Positions 19,363-32,300 of a DNA stretch of 64,000 nt are shown in pieces. The notes beneath the pieces are model-generated. The model saw only the letters and a list, made by a program, of their open reading frames with translations. It did not search any database and was not told the origin of the DNA. The stretch's first letter is position 1. Every line of letters starts with the position of its first letter. A program made the position numbers and the translations under genes. The stretch comes from Isoetes taiwanensis (lineage: Eukaryota; Streptophyta; Lycopodiopsida; Isoetales; Isoetaceae), in NCBI GenBank assembly GCA_021234155.1, contig JAJEKV010000193.1, forward strand, positions 190,001 through 254,000. Direction: 5' to 3'.

Positions 19363-21407
19363 TTAAGCATACTAAGTGCACATTCCTTCAGAGTTCTCAT
19401 TTTTCGCTCTGCCACCCCATTCTGGAACTGCTCATACGGATTAGAAAGCTGCCTCTTGATCCCTTCCTGCTCAAGACATTTGTTGAATTCATGGGATACA
19501 AATTCAGTCCCATTGTCACTCCTGACTGCTCCAATGCTATATCCAGTCTCTTTTTCCACTTGTTTCATCCACGAGACAAAGGTTTCCATAACTTCACTTT
19601 TCCTTTTTAGTAAAAACACAAACGTCTTTCTTGAATAGTCATCTACGATGACTAAAAAATACTTTGCTTTCCCAAATGTTTGCACTGGCATTTGCCCACT
19701 CAAGTCAGTATGAACTAGCCGCAAGATCCGTTGTGCTCTCGTCCCTTGTTTCTTTGATTTCTTATGGCTGTGCTTACTCACAATGCATGCCTCACACAAG
19801 CCAATTTGACCCTTAACAGACATTTCCATACCTGTGACCATGCTTTCTTTTTGTAACTGCACCATTCTTGCTTGATTAATGTGCCCAAATCGCCTATGCC
19901 ATAACTGAAGATCCTGATCTGGTCCAGCTGCAGTCAGTGCATGAATGCCTTCTTGATCACCTTCAATTAGCTTGTAGAGATGTCCTTGTCTGCTAGCTTT
20001 GGCTATAACTCGCCCTCTCAAATTTAAGAGAAGCAGTTCATCTTTGTTAATGCATGCTGAAATCCCTACATCAGTGAGCCTTGCTAATGACATCAGATTC
20101 TTGGATAATCGTGGTACATACAAAACCTGTTTCAGATCCCTGGTACCATCTGCAAATTTACATGTCATAGTCCCATGGCCCTCAATTTTCAAATCAGCCG
20201 CTATTCCGTTCACACTCCGTCCTTCTCTTTCTTCTGTAAAAGATTTGAGGAAATCTTTATTGTTGGTCATGATGTGTGTTGCTGCAGAATCAAGAACCCA
20301 AGTTCTCCTTGTATCCACTTTTGCTATTAGTGCTATTACATCTGATGCCTGTACCTCTGCAACAAGACCATGACTCTCAGTCATATCTGCTTTCTTCCTT
20401 TCCTTTAGGCTCTCTGTCCATCTTTGCCTTAGAAACTTATGCACTCGTTCTTCCATTGTTTCTTGATCTGCATCCTCAAACACTGCCATATTAGCTTCAG
20501 TCTCGCTGTCATCTTCACTTCCACTTCCAGATGATTTTTCTTCAGCAATATGTGCACGAGATGACCCACCAGATCTTCCATTACTCCATCTCTTCCCTGT
20601 TGACAGAGATTTGGTTCTATCTTTTCCATCCTTCTTATTCTCTTGTCTTTTCTTAACCTCTTCTTTCTTTGAGCTTCTCAGGTTACAGTTCCTAGAAATA
20701 TGCCCCTTTTTTCCACACGTCCAGCATTCAAAATCACCCCTTTTTGATTTTGCATGAGCTACATATGCTGACCCTTCTTCCTCGTGTTTGAACAAGTTAG
20801 AAGCCTGCAACACTGCTCCAATTACCATCTCACTTTTCAGTTTTCCTTTCTGACAGCCAATCGTCTGCTTGATGGAATCATAGGATCTTGGGAGGCTTGC
20901 CAACAAGGCCATAGCCAGATCTTCATCGCTTATGGTATGACTCAAGGCAGCTAATTGATCTGCCAGGCTCTCCATATGGCTGATATGATCGGTTGGATCA
21001 TCACCATCTTTCATCTTTGCACTAAAAAATTCCTGCCACAAGAACAGCCTTTGGGAGGTGTTATGTGTTTTGAAGGTCTTCTTCAAGCAATTCCACCCAT
21101 CCTTTGCTGTGTCCTTGAGCCTCACTAAAGGAATCTGACCGTCCTTCAAGCCAAACATCATGGTAGTTTTAGCTCGATTATCTCTCTTCCTCCATTCTGC
21201 CAGGAGGGCAATCTCATTTGCTGGTGGAGCTACCTCTCCATCATTCTCTCCCACATTCTCATTGGATATTGGTTTGGGATCTGCCCCACTCACGACATCC
21301 CATACCTCCCTTTCCTCAAGAATAGCCTGCATTTTCCAGAACCAGACTGTTGCATTCGACCTATCCAGCTTCTCTAGATTTTTAAGATCCATTTGAAGCT
21401 TCGCCAT
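19266..21407 (-). CDS. copia Gag, protease and integrase frame
   Basis: 713 codons from an ATG at 21407, about 60 bases inside the primer-binding site. Gag opens with LEKLDRSNATVWFWKMQAIL. The zinc knuckle CWTCGKKGHISRNC is at 228-241. The aspartic protease motif VLDSAATHIM is at about 371-380. The integrase zinc domain runs from LWHRRFGH (about 502) to CEACIVSK. Core acidic residues are seen in HTDLSG (Asp568), RSDNGTEF (Asp631) and NGVAERK (Glu667). The frame runs out at FWGEAVLTACY plus about 14 out-of-frame residues, because sequence coding roughly 70 residues of the integrase C-terminus is missing at the join. Confidence 0.96.
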   Translation of the reverse strand: MAKLQMDLKNLEKLDRSNATVWFWKMQAILEEREVWDVVSGADPKPISNENVGENDGEVAPPANEIALLAEWRKRDNRAKTTMMFGLKDGQIPLVRLKDTAKDGWNCLKKTFKTHNTSQRLFLWQEFFSAKMKDGDDPTDHISHMESLADQLAALSHTISDEDLAMALLASLPRSYDSIKQTIGCQKGKLKSEMVIGAVLQASNLFKHEEEGSAYVAHAKSKRGDFECWTCGKKGHISRNCNLRSSKKEEVKKRQENKKDGKDRTKSLSTGKRWSNGRSGGSSRAHIAEEKSSGSGSEDDSETEANMAVFEDADQETMEERVHKFLRQRWTESLKERKKADMTESHGLVAEVQASDVIALIAKVDTRRTWVLDSAATHIMTNNKDFLKSFTEEREGRSVNGIAADLKIEGHGTMTCKFADGTRDLKQVLYVPRLSKNLMSLARLTDVGISACINKDELLLLNLRGRVIAKASRQGHLYKLIEGDQEGIHALTAAGPDQDLQLWHRRFGHINQARMVQLQKESMVTGMEMSVKGQIGLCEACIVSKHSHKKSKKQGTRAQRILRLVHTDLSGQMPVQTFGKAKYFLVIVDDYSRKTFVFLLKRKSEVMETFVSWMKQVEKETGYSIGAVRSDNGTEFVSHEFNKCLEQEGIKRQLSNPYEQFQNGVAERKMRTLKECALSMLKWAKLSDQFWGEAVLTACYLTSTQEKSLSAAM

Positions 21408-21466
21408 CTTCTTTCAATCACGAAAGAATGTCTTCCTCTGAATTCCTTTTCCTCTCTAGCCTTACG

Positions 21467-21478
21467 GCTCTCATACCA
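21467..21478 (-). other. primer-binding site
   Basis: TGGTATGAGAGC on the minus strand abuts the 5' LTR. It matches the initiator-Met tRNA primer site of plant copia elements (TGGTATCAGAGC) at 11 of 12 bases. Confidence 0.92.
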
Positions 21479-21655
21479 TGAAACAAGAAGGAGACGACCC
21501 AGAAACTAGGCGCACCACAAGAATTCAGAAGAATCAGGTGGACGTTGCATGCCCACTTTCTATATTTATACAAACATGGATATTTACAAACCGTGCCATT
21601 AAAGGCTTAACAGAATATTAAAAGCAGAATCTTTTTCTGTTATTTTAACTTAACA
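21479..21655 (-). repeat. 5' LTR of the young copia element
   Basis: 177 bp, identical by eye to the 3' LTR. A TATA box (TATAAATATAG, 21560-21570 on the minus strand) is the likely element promoter. Confidence 0.97.
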
Positions 21656-22945
21656 ATCAGTCCATACAGCTGCAAGATTTTAAGGACGATTGAAACCTGG
21701 ACCATTTTGTGTGAGGGATAAAGGACCCATTAACAAAGCCGCTGTTTTTCCTTTGTCTTGCTCAATCTTTTGCACTCATTTGCTTGTTTCTGCTTCAGAT
21801 AATGATCTTTTCCCCTTTGCTCTGCTCTTCTGAGATGCAGAGTTCTGTGTTGGCACCGATTTAAGAGCTCTGTGCAAGAGCTTCATAAATTTGGCTTCTT
21901 ATTTCTCCATTTCTAAATCTACTCCGTCAAAGCTTAAACCCTTGCAATATATTTGCACACCAACTAACTTAACTTAACTGCATTTCCATCAAAGAACTCA
22001 TCTGCATCGATCCAGGTATCTACCAAGCTAGCGCATTTTGCACCAGGTCGGAAACTCCCTTAGCTAAAGTTACCATGGCTTATAAAGCAGTGCACAAAAC
22101 CAAGCATCTGTGACCCAAGGAAATGAAGGAAATGAAGCCATGGCTCTGAAAGCAGATCGCTGGAGGAAATGAAGAGCATCTGACTGCTCATTTTTTCTTC
22201 TTCATTCTAATCGACACCTCTATTTCCAGATTTTGGAACAGCCTGGCTAGCTATGGCGGTGGATCCAGCTGCCAACGGGAGAAAGCAAATCGTGCCTCCA
22301 TGCTTTGCTGTATCGACTTTTCTCTAGCCCAATCTTCCCTGTCACAAGTTTCTAAGCTAGAACCCTGCTTAATCCTTACTGAAACCAACGACCTAAGAGA
22401 GGAATGTCTGTAAATCGTGGAGAAGCTATGGTGACAACAAAAATAGTTGTTAGACGAGTCTTCTTTTCACGCTCGCCATGTTCTTGGATTGCGCTATGAC
22501 GGCGGAGAAGCTATGGCGACAACAAAAGGGGAAGTTGCTGCTAAACGAGTCTTCGTTTTCACGCTCACCGTGTGTTTTCCGGTGAAGACGAGGAACAAAA
22601 TCCACATCCAAAAATCCCTGTACCCAGGAAAAAGAACCTGAAAATATGGATAGGTGTCGTTTGGATAAGAAAGCACAAAAGAATCGAATCTTCGGAGAAA
22701 TAATTATATATGTGTTTGATATTGAGTTTGTGGCATATTCCTTGAAGAGGAGCTTGCTCAAGTTGGAGTCGAACTTGAGTTGCAGTTTGAGTTGAGCTTC
22801 AATTGTAGGGGATTGAATTGAGCTTTGAGAGTCGAGATGTAAGTACATATTTGCAAACGGATTTGTTGGGAGATGAAGCCACTCCTCCATTCTTTTCCTT
22901 TTATTTCCCCTTGATGCTGCTGGGATTGTTCCCCTGCTATAGATC
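21656..22945. other. no gene recognised; one tandem duplication
   Basis: At about 22421-22580 an 80-bp segment (GGAGAAGCTATGG ... CGAGTCTTC ... CACGCTC) is repeated with drift. A 167-codon minus-strand frame over 22450-22953 is mostly low-information Ser/Lys sequence, and it runs into the solo LTR, so I do not call it. Confidence 0.5.
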
Positions 22946-23985
22946 TGTAACACACCTAGGGGGTTGAGGGATAAGTAAATAATTTTTATTCTTAACCTCA
23001 GGTCAGGAATATTTAAAAGAATTGCAACGGTTGGGAAACAAATTGAATACGGATGTCTATACTAAGGTACGGTAGATATCTGAGGAAAATAGAGGTAATA
23101 TCTGAACTCGAATAGCAGATATATGATTAAAGGAGATTATCTAGATAAGAATTTGTAAGAATAGGAAGATATTTCCAATAATTGGAAAGGATTGGATATG
23201 TTTCTAATTTTAGAAAAGACTGATAGTATTAAAAAGGGGAAAACGTTAAAACATGATAACTCGGTGAGCGATTATCAGAATGGAGCGATCTTAAGCATTC
23301 TGGAAAGCCCTCGGAGTCTAGCTTCAGAATTGAGGTGGCATCTCTCATAACTCCTTACGGTTAGAGAGATATCGCAGAAAAGGTGGACAGGGGTTAGTTA
23401 AGACTGCACGCGGAATTTGGTGGGTAGCTGGGGCCGGATCTTTGGAGTTTCTGTTGGTTTGGAGGTATCTTTTCTTTTGTTTAGTAGTTTGTCGAAAAGC
23501 TTACATGCTTTATTTTGTTATTGATTCTTTGTGTTTATGTTTGCAAATATAATAAAACATTAAAGAATGAACCTGTATGAAAGAACCCGCCCCTTTGTCG
23601 TTGCCAAAGGGCTGGGCGGTAAAGCAACGTGCATACCAGGTGATTGGTATGTGGACGTATAGTCGTGTCCGGAACGATATACGTGTGAACCCGGGTGAGG
23701 GATTGATCATCCCTGAATCACAGTAAGTTATAAGAAGATGTTCTATGCGTGACTAACATTTGTGTGCCTATTGTCTGTGTGACTAACGATTCGCCTCAGG
23801 TTAAGGTAATGGTTTACCCACTTAGTCCTTCCCTGGACTAACCTCCACCACTTCTTTCTTATTTCTTACAGATTAATTTGGTAGCTTCATGACTGTCGAG
23901 TAAGTGGAGCACGAGTGATAGTAGAGATGTTGTCAAGCGTAGATTCCTACGTAGTTTGAGTTGTAACCTGAGTTTATAAATTACA
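22946..23985. mobile_element. solo LTR
   Basis: 1040 bp starting TGTAACACAC and ending AAATTACA, with matching ends (TGTAA / TTACA). It is flanked by the 4-bp direct repeat GATC at 22942-22945 and 23986-23989. A possible polyadenylation signal (AATAAA, about 23551) lies inside. No pol or gag sequence is present. The TGTAACAC start is common in Ty3/gypsy LTRs, but the superfamily is not proven. A solo LTR arises by recombination between two LTRs of a full element. Confidence 0.85.
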
Positions 23986-26286
23986 GATCCTTGTTACAGA
24001 ATTTTTATAAAGAAAGATATTAATTATTTGAGTTCCATAATTCTCTCTTGTTTGATTTCAAGTGTTAAATGCCTTAGGAGCGTTTCAAGATCCATTGATC
24101 CGTTTGCTCTGCCCTCGAATTCCTGCTACACAAATCTTTTGCTTGATGTTAATTTGGTTTCTTTCCTCTCTTTTTTTTTCATTTATATTTTTTTTGCCCA
24201 TTCCTCTGGGCAACCCACTCTGCGACAACAGCTTTTTTTCTTTGCTACTTAACAATCACCTTTTTGACCTATCTATTTTTCTCACATGTGCCTCGGCTTA
24301 GATCCGAACCTGTCAGATGCTTTTCAGTAAAAACTAGTTGTGTTTATTTTGGATTATCGTCATATATGCTGCATTAGTTATGCGCATTTAGGCAAACAAT
24401 ATTTTTTAAAAGCTTTTTAAATGATTCTTTCACAAAATTTTGGGTTTTTGAAAGAATCTACATTGTATATAGACAAACATCGAGGTCGAATGTTGCATGT
24501 GCATAGATGAGTTCTTTTTAGAGCATGCTTGGCAAAATTGGGAACTTCTTGCAGGGTGCCGACGAGTTTTGAGTTTTAACCGCTATTTTGACCGGGAACA
24601 ATGATGTTCTCGCTGACTATGTTGGTCCAGTTTCTCCTACACCTATGCCTAGTGGTACCATATGATGTTTCTTCCTTTATTGGCATACCTGCAGAAAGCG
24701 AACAAGAAGATGGAGGAGCCTATGCTTACAAAGAAGCACCCCTTGATATTAAAAGAATCAACATTATTTGTTATTTGCTAAAACTATTTTTTTTACTGAG
24801 AATGTATATTTAATCATGTTTTTGGGTTTTCTAGTCAAAATGAAGTATTTACTTGTTTTTGCATAGTGAGTATTATTCTAGTTTTAGATTACTATCTAGA
24901 TATTTCGACACTTTTTCACCACCACCCCCCTAAAAATAACATAAATTTGACCTTTTAAAAAGGGAATATGCAATTGCACTACAGGTCGGTAGTGTGTTTG
25001 ATCTATCATCTTATTAAATCCGCTTCCTAGGACTCTAGAGCTAGTGCTATTGCATCTTATTATGTGCATTATGTTTAACCTTTGTATACTCGACAGCATT
25101 ATGGCTAGTTCATGCTTCTTTGATACCTAAGATGGGCTTGTCATGGCAGCTATCTGGTGCCTCTATGGGTGAAGCTTTAGAACTTAATGAAATGTGTTAC
25201 CTCATTATTGAAGAATCCATTGCATATCCATGTAAGTCGTGTCTTGTATCTAATGACAAAAAAGTAGAGCAGACATTTTAGTCATCAAATAGCTACAACA
25301 CTGTATAGTTTAGTCAAAATCAACTCATATTAGGCTCGCATACCCCACTTTGACCACAATATTACCATGTTGAATGCTCACAAAACGTGATGAAAAAACT
25401 TATATGCAATTCAATCCCTATCAGTGTTGAAGCCGACCTAGGTCGGTGCTATGTTTCGACCTAAATTCGACCTGCATGCAGTCAACCCAAGGTGGAACAA
25501 ATGCATACTTCGTGTCATAAAGCAGTGATAGATCGAATGCATGGTAGTCTTGAGTTATCATGGAGGTCGTATTTGTGCATGCATATGAAAATAATCTACA
25601 ACATTAAGGAATGGACATTAATAAAATTATGTTAATTAATAGCATCCAAAGACAACAGTTCGTGCACCTTGTTTATTATATATATTAAATGTCCGCACAT
25701 CGACAGATACAAACATACCAAGACCCAACATAGGAGGGCTTGGCACTTTTATAAAATTTTGAAATCTTTTGAAAGCATCGGGATGCCCAGGGGTCAAAAT
25801 AGACTCTTATTGCAATGGAAGCTTAAGTACTTGAAGGTTTTGGCGATTTAGGAAGGCATTATGAGGCAATGCTTGAAGATATTCACATTCTAAGTTCAGA
25901 AATTTAAGTCTGATCAAGCTCCCCAAACAATCTGGTAGATATCCATGTTGGATTTACAAAGAAATGAGCACAAAAGTCATTGGAATTGTCCCAAGTTATT
26001 GGGAAGATATGCAAAACCATAATTCCTTGTCAAAGCACTTGTAATGAATATAAGCTTTTGCTTTAAAAGTACACATCAAGTAATTGTCATGGAACCAAAT
26101 CCGGTCAAGAAGTAGCAATCTAAGGTATGGGGCATTTAGATTAACAACTGTGAAAAACTTCTTGCAATCTCCTATTTTCATGTAGTCTTCATCATACGTG
26201 TTGTGTGTGTGAGAGAGAGAAAAATATGAAATTGTATTTATTATGTTTGTGAGACTGCCAGGTCTATAAGACATCCCGTAAGTACA
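23986..26286. other. no gene recognised
   Basis: AT-rich, with poly-T tracts near 24170-24240. The short frame at 24601-24813 begins with an ATG and a hydrophobic stretch, but has no known motif and no support. Confidence 0.5.
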
Positions 26287-26799
26287 TCAACTATACAACC
26301 ATTCATCTAGTGCATCCTCAGATAGAAATGCATTAGTCCCTTCCTCATCTAACTCACTCCGTTCAACTATATTTAATATCTTAAGTTTTTTCTCTCTACA
26401 ATCCATTACATCCCCTATATCACGTCCCATAGTTATGCCCGGAAGGTAAAAAAAAAACTCTATAAGTGTATGCGCATGAATCTGATGCTTCTCTCTGATA
26501 TTTATATATGCGGGGCAGTAGAACAGGACATGTAATTCATCTTCAAGCTTAGCACTTTCACAGAGCTGATAGAGGCATAACTCACATGGCGGACGGAGGG
26601 AGCCGGAGGGAGCCGGAGAGACGAATACAGTTACCAAGAGAAAAGAAAGGCTCCTTTCCCCTTTGCCCCCAGAGAATAACTGAAGCACCCCTCCCAAGAA
26701 AAAAAAGGGGGGTTGAGAGAAGATAACCCGTACACTTCTGTAGAGAAGCAATCTAAGGACACTAATTATCCTACTCAGCAGGGGATCCAGTGCTGGCAC
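26287..26799 (-). pseudogene. possible LINE-type C-terminal Cys/His fragment
   Basis: The frame contains CELCLYQLCESAKLEDELH followed by LFYCPAYINIREKH. The order C-x2-C ... E-D-E-x-H-x3-F-Y-C-P-A-Y resembles the Cys/His knuckle after the reverse transcriptase of LINEs. The upstream half is Pro/Ser-rich and unlike RT. A host zinc-binding protein remains possible. Confidence is low. Confidence 0.3.
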
Positions 26800-26826
26800 A
26801 GTATCTAGGAACGTCGAAAAAGAAAC

Positions 26827-27213
26827 CTAGTTTGCAGCTAGAAATCTCCAAACTACAACTTCAATATCACTGATGAATTGAGCAGGCTGAAGGTAAAAGA
26901 ACGTTGCCCAGTGGTAAACCGGTTCCACACCAAATTCCATAGGGGCACTCATGGTAAACAGATTTCTCTCAAATCTGCCCCCCAGAAATGGTTGTGAATT
27001 GTGAGCAGCTACTCTCAAAGATCCTGGCCTGTCAAAACAAAGAATACACAGAAAGAAAAAATTGAACCCAATCCTACAGAAACCAATCCTAGAGTTAGAA
27101 ACACGGGCTAATCTAATGAAATTGTCCACTAAGTTGATGGATCCCTGGAATTCTTCAGGGACCTGAGTAATTCCCAGACCCTGGCGAACAACCTCAAGCA
27201 AAGCCTCATCCAT
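26827..27213 (-). other. unidentified 128-codon open frame
   Basis: Contains LLEVVRQGLGITQVPEEF and EFGVEPVYHWATFFYL around a hydrophobic middle (FNFFFLCILCF) that could be an unspliced intron. I recognise no family. Confidence 0.2.
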
Positions 27214-29322
27214 TGGGTCTGGAGAACTCTCTCAGGATCCATTCGGTGATGCGTTCAGAGCGCCTAACGTTCATCTCCCTTTCAACCTTGGTTTCAAAGG
27301 ATCTTCACATTCCTTGATCTCCGTAGATTCAATCTCTGGAATTTTATAGCTCATGAACAGGCATGTAGAAGCACCTTACTCTTACACTCAGCCTAGCACT
27401 GAGATAGCAGTGGGTGTTATTTCCAACATCATTATTGTAAGGTTGACGAATCTTACCTACTGTACATGTCTCCTCGTTTGTCGCTAGTTTCTTCATGATA
27501 TAACCAAGATTGTTTCTTATTTTGCCATTTCTTGATTGACCTTTACTAGTGTTGTAAACACACCTTGTGGCCATCATCTTGCGTCTAAATGCACCTGATC
27601 CAAATTTTAGTTTTTTATTGGGTGAAAGTTTTTCTTCCGTGTCTTCTTCAAATTCCTTAATTCAGATTGGGGTACATGTTGCTCTTTGGAGCTTTTGGAT
27701 CTTGTCCTACAACAGCTTTATTTGCAATTATCGCAATCCAAAGATTTTTTTTTCTGTTGAATGCATAATTCCTTTCCTTCATTACACTACAGTAATGAAA
27801 CGACAGAAGAATGAGTTGATGGTTTAGGTTATAACCCTCTTGTGATACTGAAAGCAGCTCCTCTCACGAAAAGGTATTTGACTCGGAATGCCTTCATCCT
27901 CTCTTAATCTCTCGCAAATAATAACCAAGGAGGTCAGAGTTACCATCACCACAAAATTTGACTAAACTTGACACCTCCCAAAATTATAGTTTCTTGCCAC
28001 TCAGCGGATCCAATGGATATAAATTGCCATCTTTGCCCAAATATCTATACTTTTTGGGTCTGCAAGACACAATACACTGAGGTCTAAATTCTCAATTTTT
28101 AGACCCCTATTTTTTGCTTCCATACTCCTTGGATCACACGTCGCAAAAATGAGGTGGCAATTTGTATGCTCTAGCCAAATTCACTTCGTGTGAGCAGATG
28201 ATCTGTACAAGTTTAAATCTTGAAATTTGCAGAATGACTATGGAAATCAAAAAGTGAAATCTTCCACGATCCTTAGACACTCAGCAAATTCAAATTGTAA
28301 AAGGCGGGAAGCTTGCATATATACTTAAGATACACCAACTTGAAATGAAAATGTCACAAGATGAAAATGGGAAATAAAGCTTGAACTTTTACTGTTACGT
28401 GGGAAAGGCTTGAATTTATATTCATAATATAGAAGAATGTTCAAAGTCCGGGCACACCTCTACTTCCGACAAAATTAGAGGGACATACCAAAGCAGTCAT
28501 CACTAGCCGCTATGATTTAATGCCACAAGCTTTTTAAAGCTCTGCGTGGTTTTTTTGTTTTGTTTCAAAACCAACCGAAAAAAAAAGAAAATACACATGG
28601 TGCCACTAATGCGCGATTCCCCCAATCTGTAGGAATGTTCCCTCTAAATCTGTAATTCCCAGAAGTAGCTATCCTGTATGACATGTGAGAGAAGCAGCAA
28701 GAGCAAAAATATGACGTGGAATAGGTGCTAGGAGGTTGTTTTGAGATCCCAAATCGCCCTAATGCAAGCAAAAATTCAAAAGGCCCAACCCTATTATGCA
28801 AATGTTTTTCCTTCTAGAAATGTTGCATATTCCTTTTCTGATAGTTCTCTCTCTTATTGATTTAGATCGTTGAAGAATACACATAAAAATAATACTGGAG
28901 TCAATGTAGCTGTACACTTATTTACTTGAAAAATGTAGTCTAAAATTGCAGTATTAACTCTTTCACATAAACTTCCGACTGTTTTGGGATTTGATTCATG
29001 TCCTTCCTTCTGGAAGACAAAAGATCTAACCCGTCATGTAATACCATGGCAATCTTTATGCGTAATGACAAAACATTTTCTGCTTAGCAACCATCAAAAC
29101 CAAGCATAAGAGAATGCCAAAAGGACCATTGCAAGGCCTGATATCCAGATTAGTGTTGGATTTGTGTGCCGCAACATGAATTTTGTAGATAGTGTAGGCG
29201 CTTTTAGAAAATATCGGGCTGCGAAGGAAAATCCACAGCTTTTCTGAAATGCCCGATAAGAAAAATCCTGCAATTCAACCTACACATGAGCACTAGGAAG
29301 ACATGCTAATTCATTGAACCAT
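27214..29322. other. no gene recognised
   Basis: No convincing exon. The right part (from about 28900) is the expected 3' flank of the metallo-beta-lactamase gene. Confidence 0.5.
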
Positions 29323-32300
29323 CTATTTTACCGAGGGTAGTTCCTTGAGCCCTTCAAAGTGTTCAACATGTGTCATCACATTCATTAATGCTAATGGCCA
29401 AACGAAAAGGGGAGCTTCTTTGTAAGCAGTAGAGACAATTTCGGTTGCAGTCCTGCTCCCTTCTTCTATTGCATCCAAAATTTTTGCTGCCCTCACTTCT
29501 CTGTGCCTGATATATGAATTGACGAGATTAATATTCTTCAAAATGATTAATCATATCTGCTAGTAAGTACCTTATGTATCCCTTCAGCATGTGTATTGGC
29601 CAGAAGTTAGGGTATCCATGCATGGGAACTATAACGCTAGGTGCGAGCTCAATCAGGTGTAAGGTTGTGGAAAGATAATCCTGTACACAGACGAAGAATT
29701 ATACATGCTTTCAAGTGACAATGTTTCAGTGGTCAGTAGCATAGACGCACATGAAGATTTCCGCCTGAATGAATATCCATTATAGAGCTTCCTTCTCTGC
29801 ATAATAGTAGGCATTCTTTCAAGTTTTATACAACTGCAAATGCAACTCAGTAGAACAAACAGCTAGCGAAAGAAAGTCCTGAAAGAATTATGCACTGGTA
29901 TTCCTCCTGTAGGCTATTCTATCCACTTGTAAATGCTGTTCCCTCAAACTCGAAAAGTGAAAGACCCATTTCACTATACTTGTGGAGCTTAGGATGCTAA
30001 CCGAAACAGATTTACAACCTAATTACAGTCTTGATGATATGAAACCTACCCCACACAATGGTCCCCTACCACAGCTACCCTTGTTGGCCGATGGAAGAGA
30101 GCAAGGTGCCCATCAGTATGACCCTGTAACATGTGGCATGAGGATAATTAATAAAATTCTATAGGAATGCAATTTTGTTGTAGCAGAAATTTATGATAAT
30201 AGCCACATTTACAGAGAAGGGATCTAATCGAGTTATGTACTCACTGGCGCTGCTATGACTTCAAGTTCTAGGCCACGCACATTAATTACAGAGCCGCCAG
30301 CTACGGCGATACATTTTGCAATTCCAGTAACTGCAACAAGGTTTAAACATGTTTAATATGGCATCCACAAGAAAAACAATGAGTTACTTTCATGGCCCTA
30401 GAATTACGAACATTTTTTAATCCTTTTCAAGGTCAGAGCATGAGCCAGAACCAATGCCTTGGGATTGTTTTTTATCACTGTAGGTATCCCTGCAGTCAGT
30501 AGGCCATTGTTAGAATGTCCACATACATAAACAATTGCTTTAGAAAGGGGGTGATGTTATAATTAATTTTGATTATGTTTTACATAATGCTAAAAATTCT
30601 CTAAATGCCTTTCGCATATTATGAGGGCTATTCCTCAATAAGGTGTGAACAAATAAAAAAGTAAAATGCAAGTTACAGGCTGAATTACCATCAACATGAT
30701 CCCTGTGATGGTGAGTCAGAAAGACTAACAAACGATCTGGTAATGATGTTAGAATGCTAACCATCTGCCCTGCACACATATATCATCATCAAAATAGAAC
30801 CCTATTACATAAAAGTAAGGAAACTGCAAATGAAAGCAAGCTTCATTAATCCATCAATCTACTGCCTTTCAAGGTCAACTGAAGCTTTCCTCATACTTCA
30901 TAAATTCTGTCCCCAGCATAATTCTCAAATCCAAATGTCTGAGCAAGCCATGCAATTGGGAAATGAAAGCTTACTAAAAGTAAATACCTTTCCCACAGAG
31001 ACAATTGGCAGCAGGAGCCTAAATCCTCATGTACAAGTCTTGCATCCTAGGCTAGAAAACATGCACTTCTATGACATATCCCCTTCCTGCACTTTGATGA
31101 TCTCTATGAATCTAAAACATAAGAGATGCCTTCCTTGCTTCTCTAACTCACACACTTTTGCCTGCTACAAGGGCCGAAATAACTTTTATTAAAGGTCTAT
31201 TCCTAAGGCAAGAAGTCAAGTTTAATGTCGCACTATTTAAACATGCGAGCAAAAGAAAATGGCTGCGAGCAGCATGCATGCACGTTTATGTGTTGCATGC
31301 CATAACTATAATGAAATCACACATGCCATGTCTTTCATCTGATTCTTCCAATACTCTCCCTTGTGCAAAAGAGCTTCGCTTAACTAACCACATCCTTCTC
31401 TCCCTCAAGTTGGAAAGAGATCATCTAACTACTCCTATGACCATCATTGAATGTCAGGACTGCCAAAATATGTGACCATGTATTGGAGGAAACCAGAACC
31501 AATTGTCTATCATATTCTTATCAACGTAAATTGTGTGTTTTCCTCCACCCCCATTGCTCTGTTTGATTTCAAAGTAATAGAGTCACTAGAACCATGCAAT
31601 TGTCCAGTAAATACAAAAATAAAGCATCTTCATCGCAGATGAAGTAATGGACTAAATAGTACCTTGTCTTGAGCTGCACGAGAATAGCAACCAGGGTCCA
31701 TAATTAGAGCATCTCCACTGAGAATATTCTGAACTGTTTCTGGCCTATCAGACAATTCAATAGCCATAGGTGACCAAATAACAAGGTTCGTCTTCTGAAA
31801 AGGTGGGAGAGTCCGTGATTCAACTGGCACGAGCATCATTCCTGAGGGATGTTGCTGGAACAGGCACTCAAATTTTCGATTATATTAGAAACTTAGAGAC
31901 ACATCTCAGACCAAGAAAAGAACGTTTTTTGTTTCCTGAAGATGCCTACAATGACAGGTAATTACAAAACTGCATCTGTAAATGAGTAAGCATGTATATG
32001 GAATATTTGGATTTTCATAATAGCCACTTTCATTTTGGATTTTGTAGTACTATGTAATGATTAATGGAATATTGAATTTTTCTAGCCACATTATATATTG
32101 CTACATTATCTTCGTTCATATCTTTATGAGCTGATTAAAAGTGTAGGATGCTAAAACCAATGATACTAACAGAAACGTGATGACATTCCAGGTCTGCATA
32201 GTTCCAAAACCTGCCCAAGCTCAGTAAAATCATTCAAGTTGTGTTGAAAGAATGCCATAGTAGCCAAGGGGCCAAGTCGAGCCTTGATAGTCCCCTTTGG

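Larger units (their letters stand above)
17053..21655 (-). mobile_element. complete, young Ty1/copia retrotransposon with internal deletions
   Basis: Two 177-bp LTRs (17053-17229 and 21479-21655) show no difference when read side by side. The 5-bp target duplication ATCAG flanks both ends (17048-17052 and 21656-21660). In the minus-strand sense the LTR runs TGTTAAG...TTTCA. The primer-binding site lies directly after the 5' LTR and the polypurine tract directly before the 3' LTR. Gag-protease-integrase and RT-RNase H frames follow in copia order. Total length is 4603 bp. Confidence 0.97.

Noticed and set aside
17809-20494. Plus-strand ORFs within the copia element
   Set aside because: Antisense shadows of Gag-Pol.
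22450-22953. 167-codon minus-strand ORF
   Set aside because: It overlaps the solo LTR end and a tandem duplication and has no recognisable domain.
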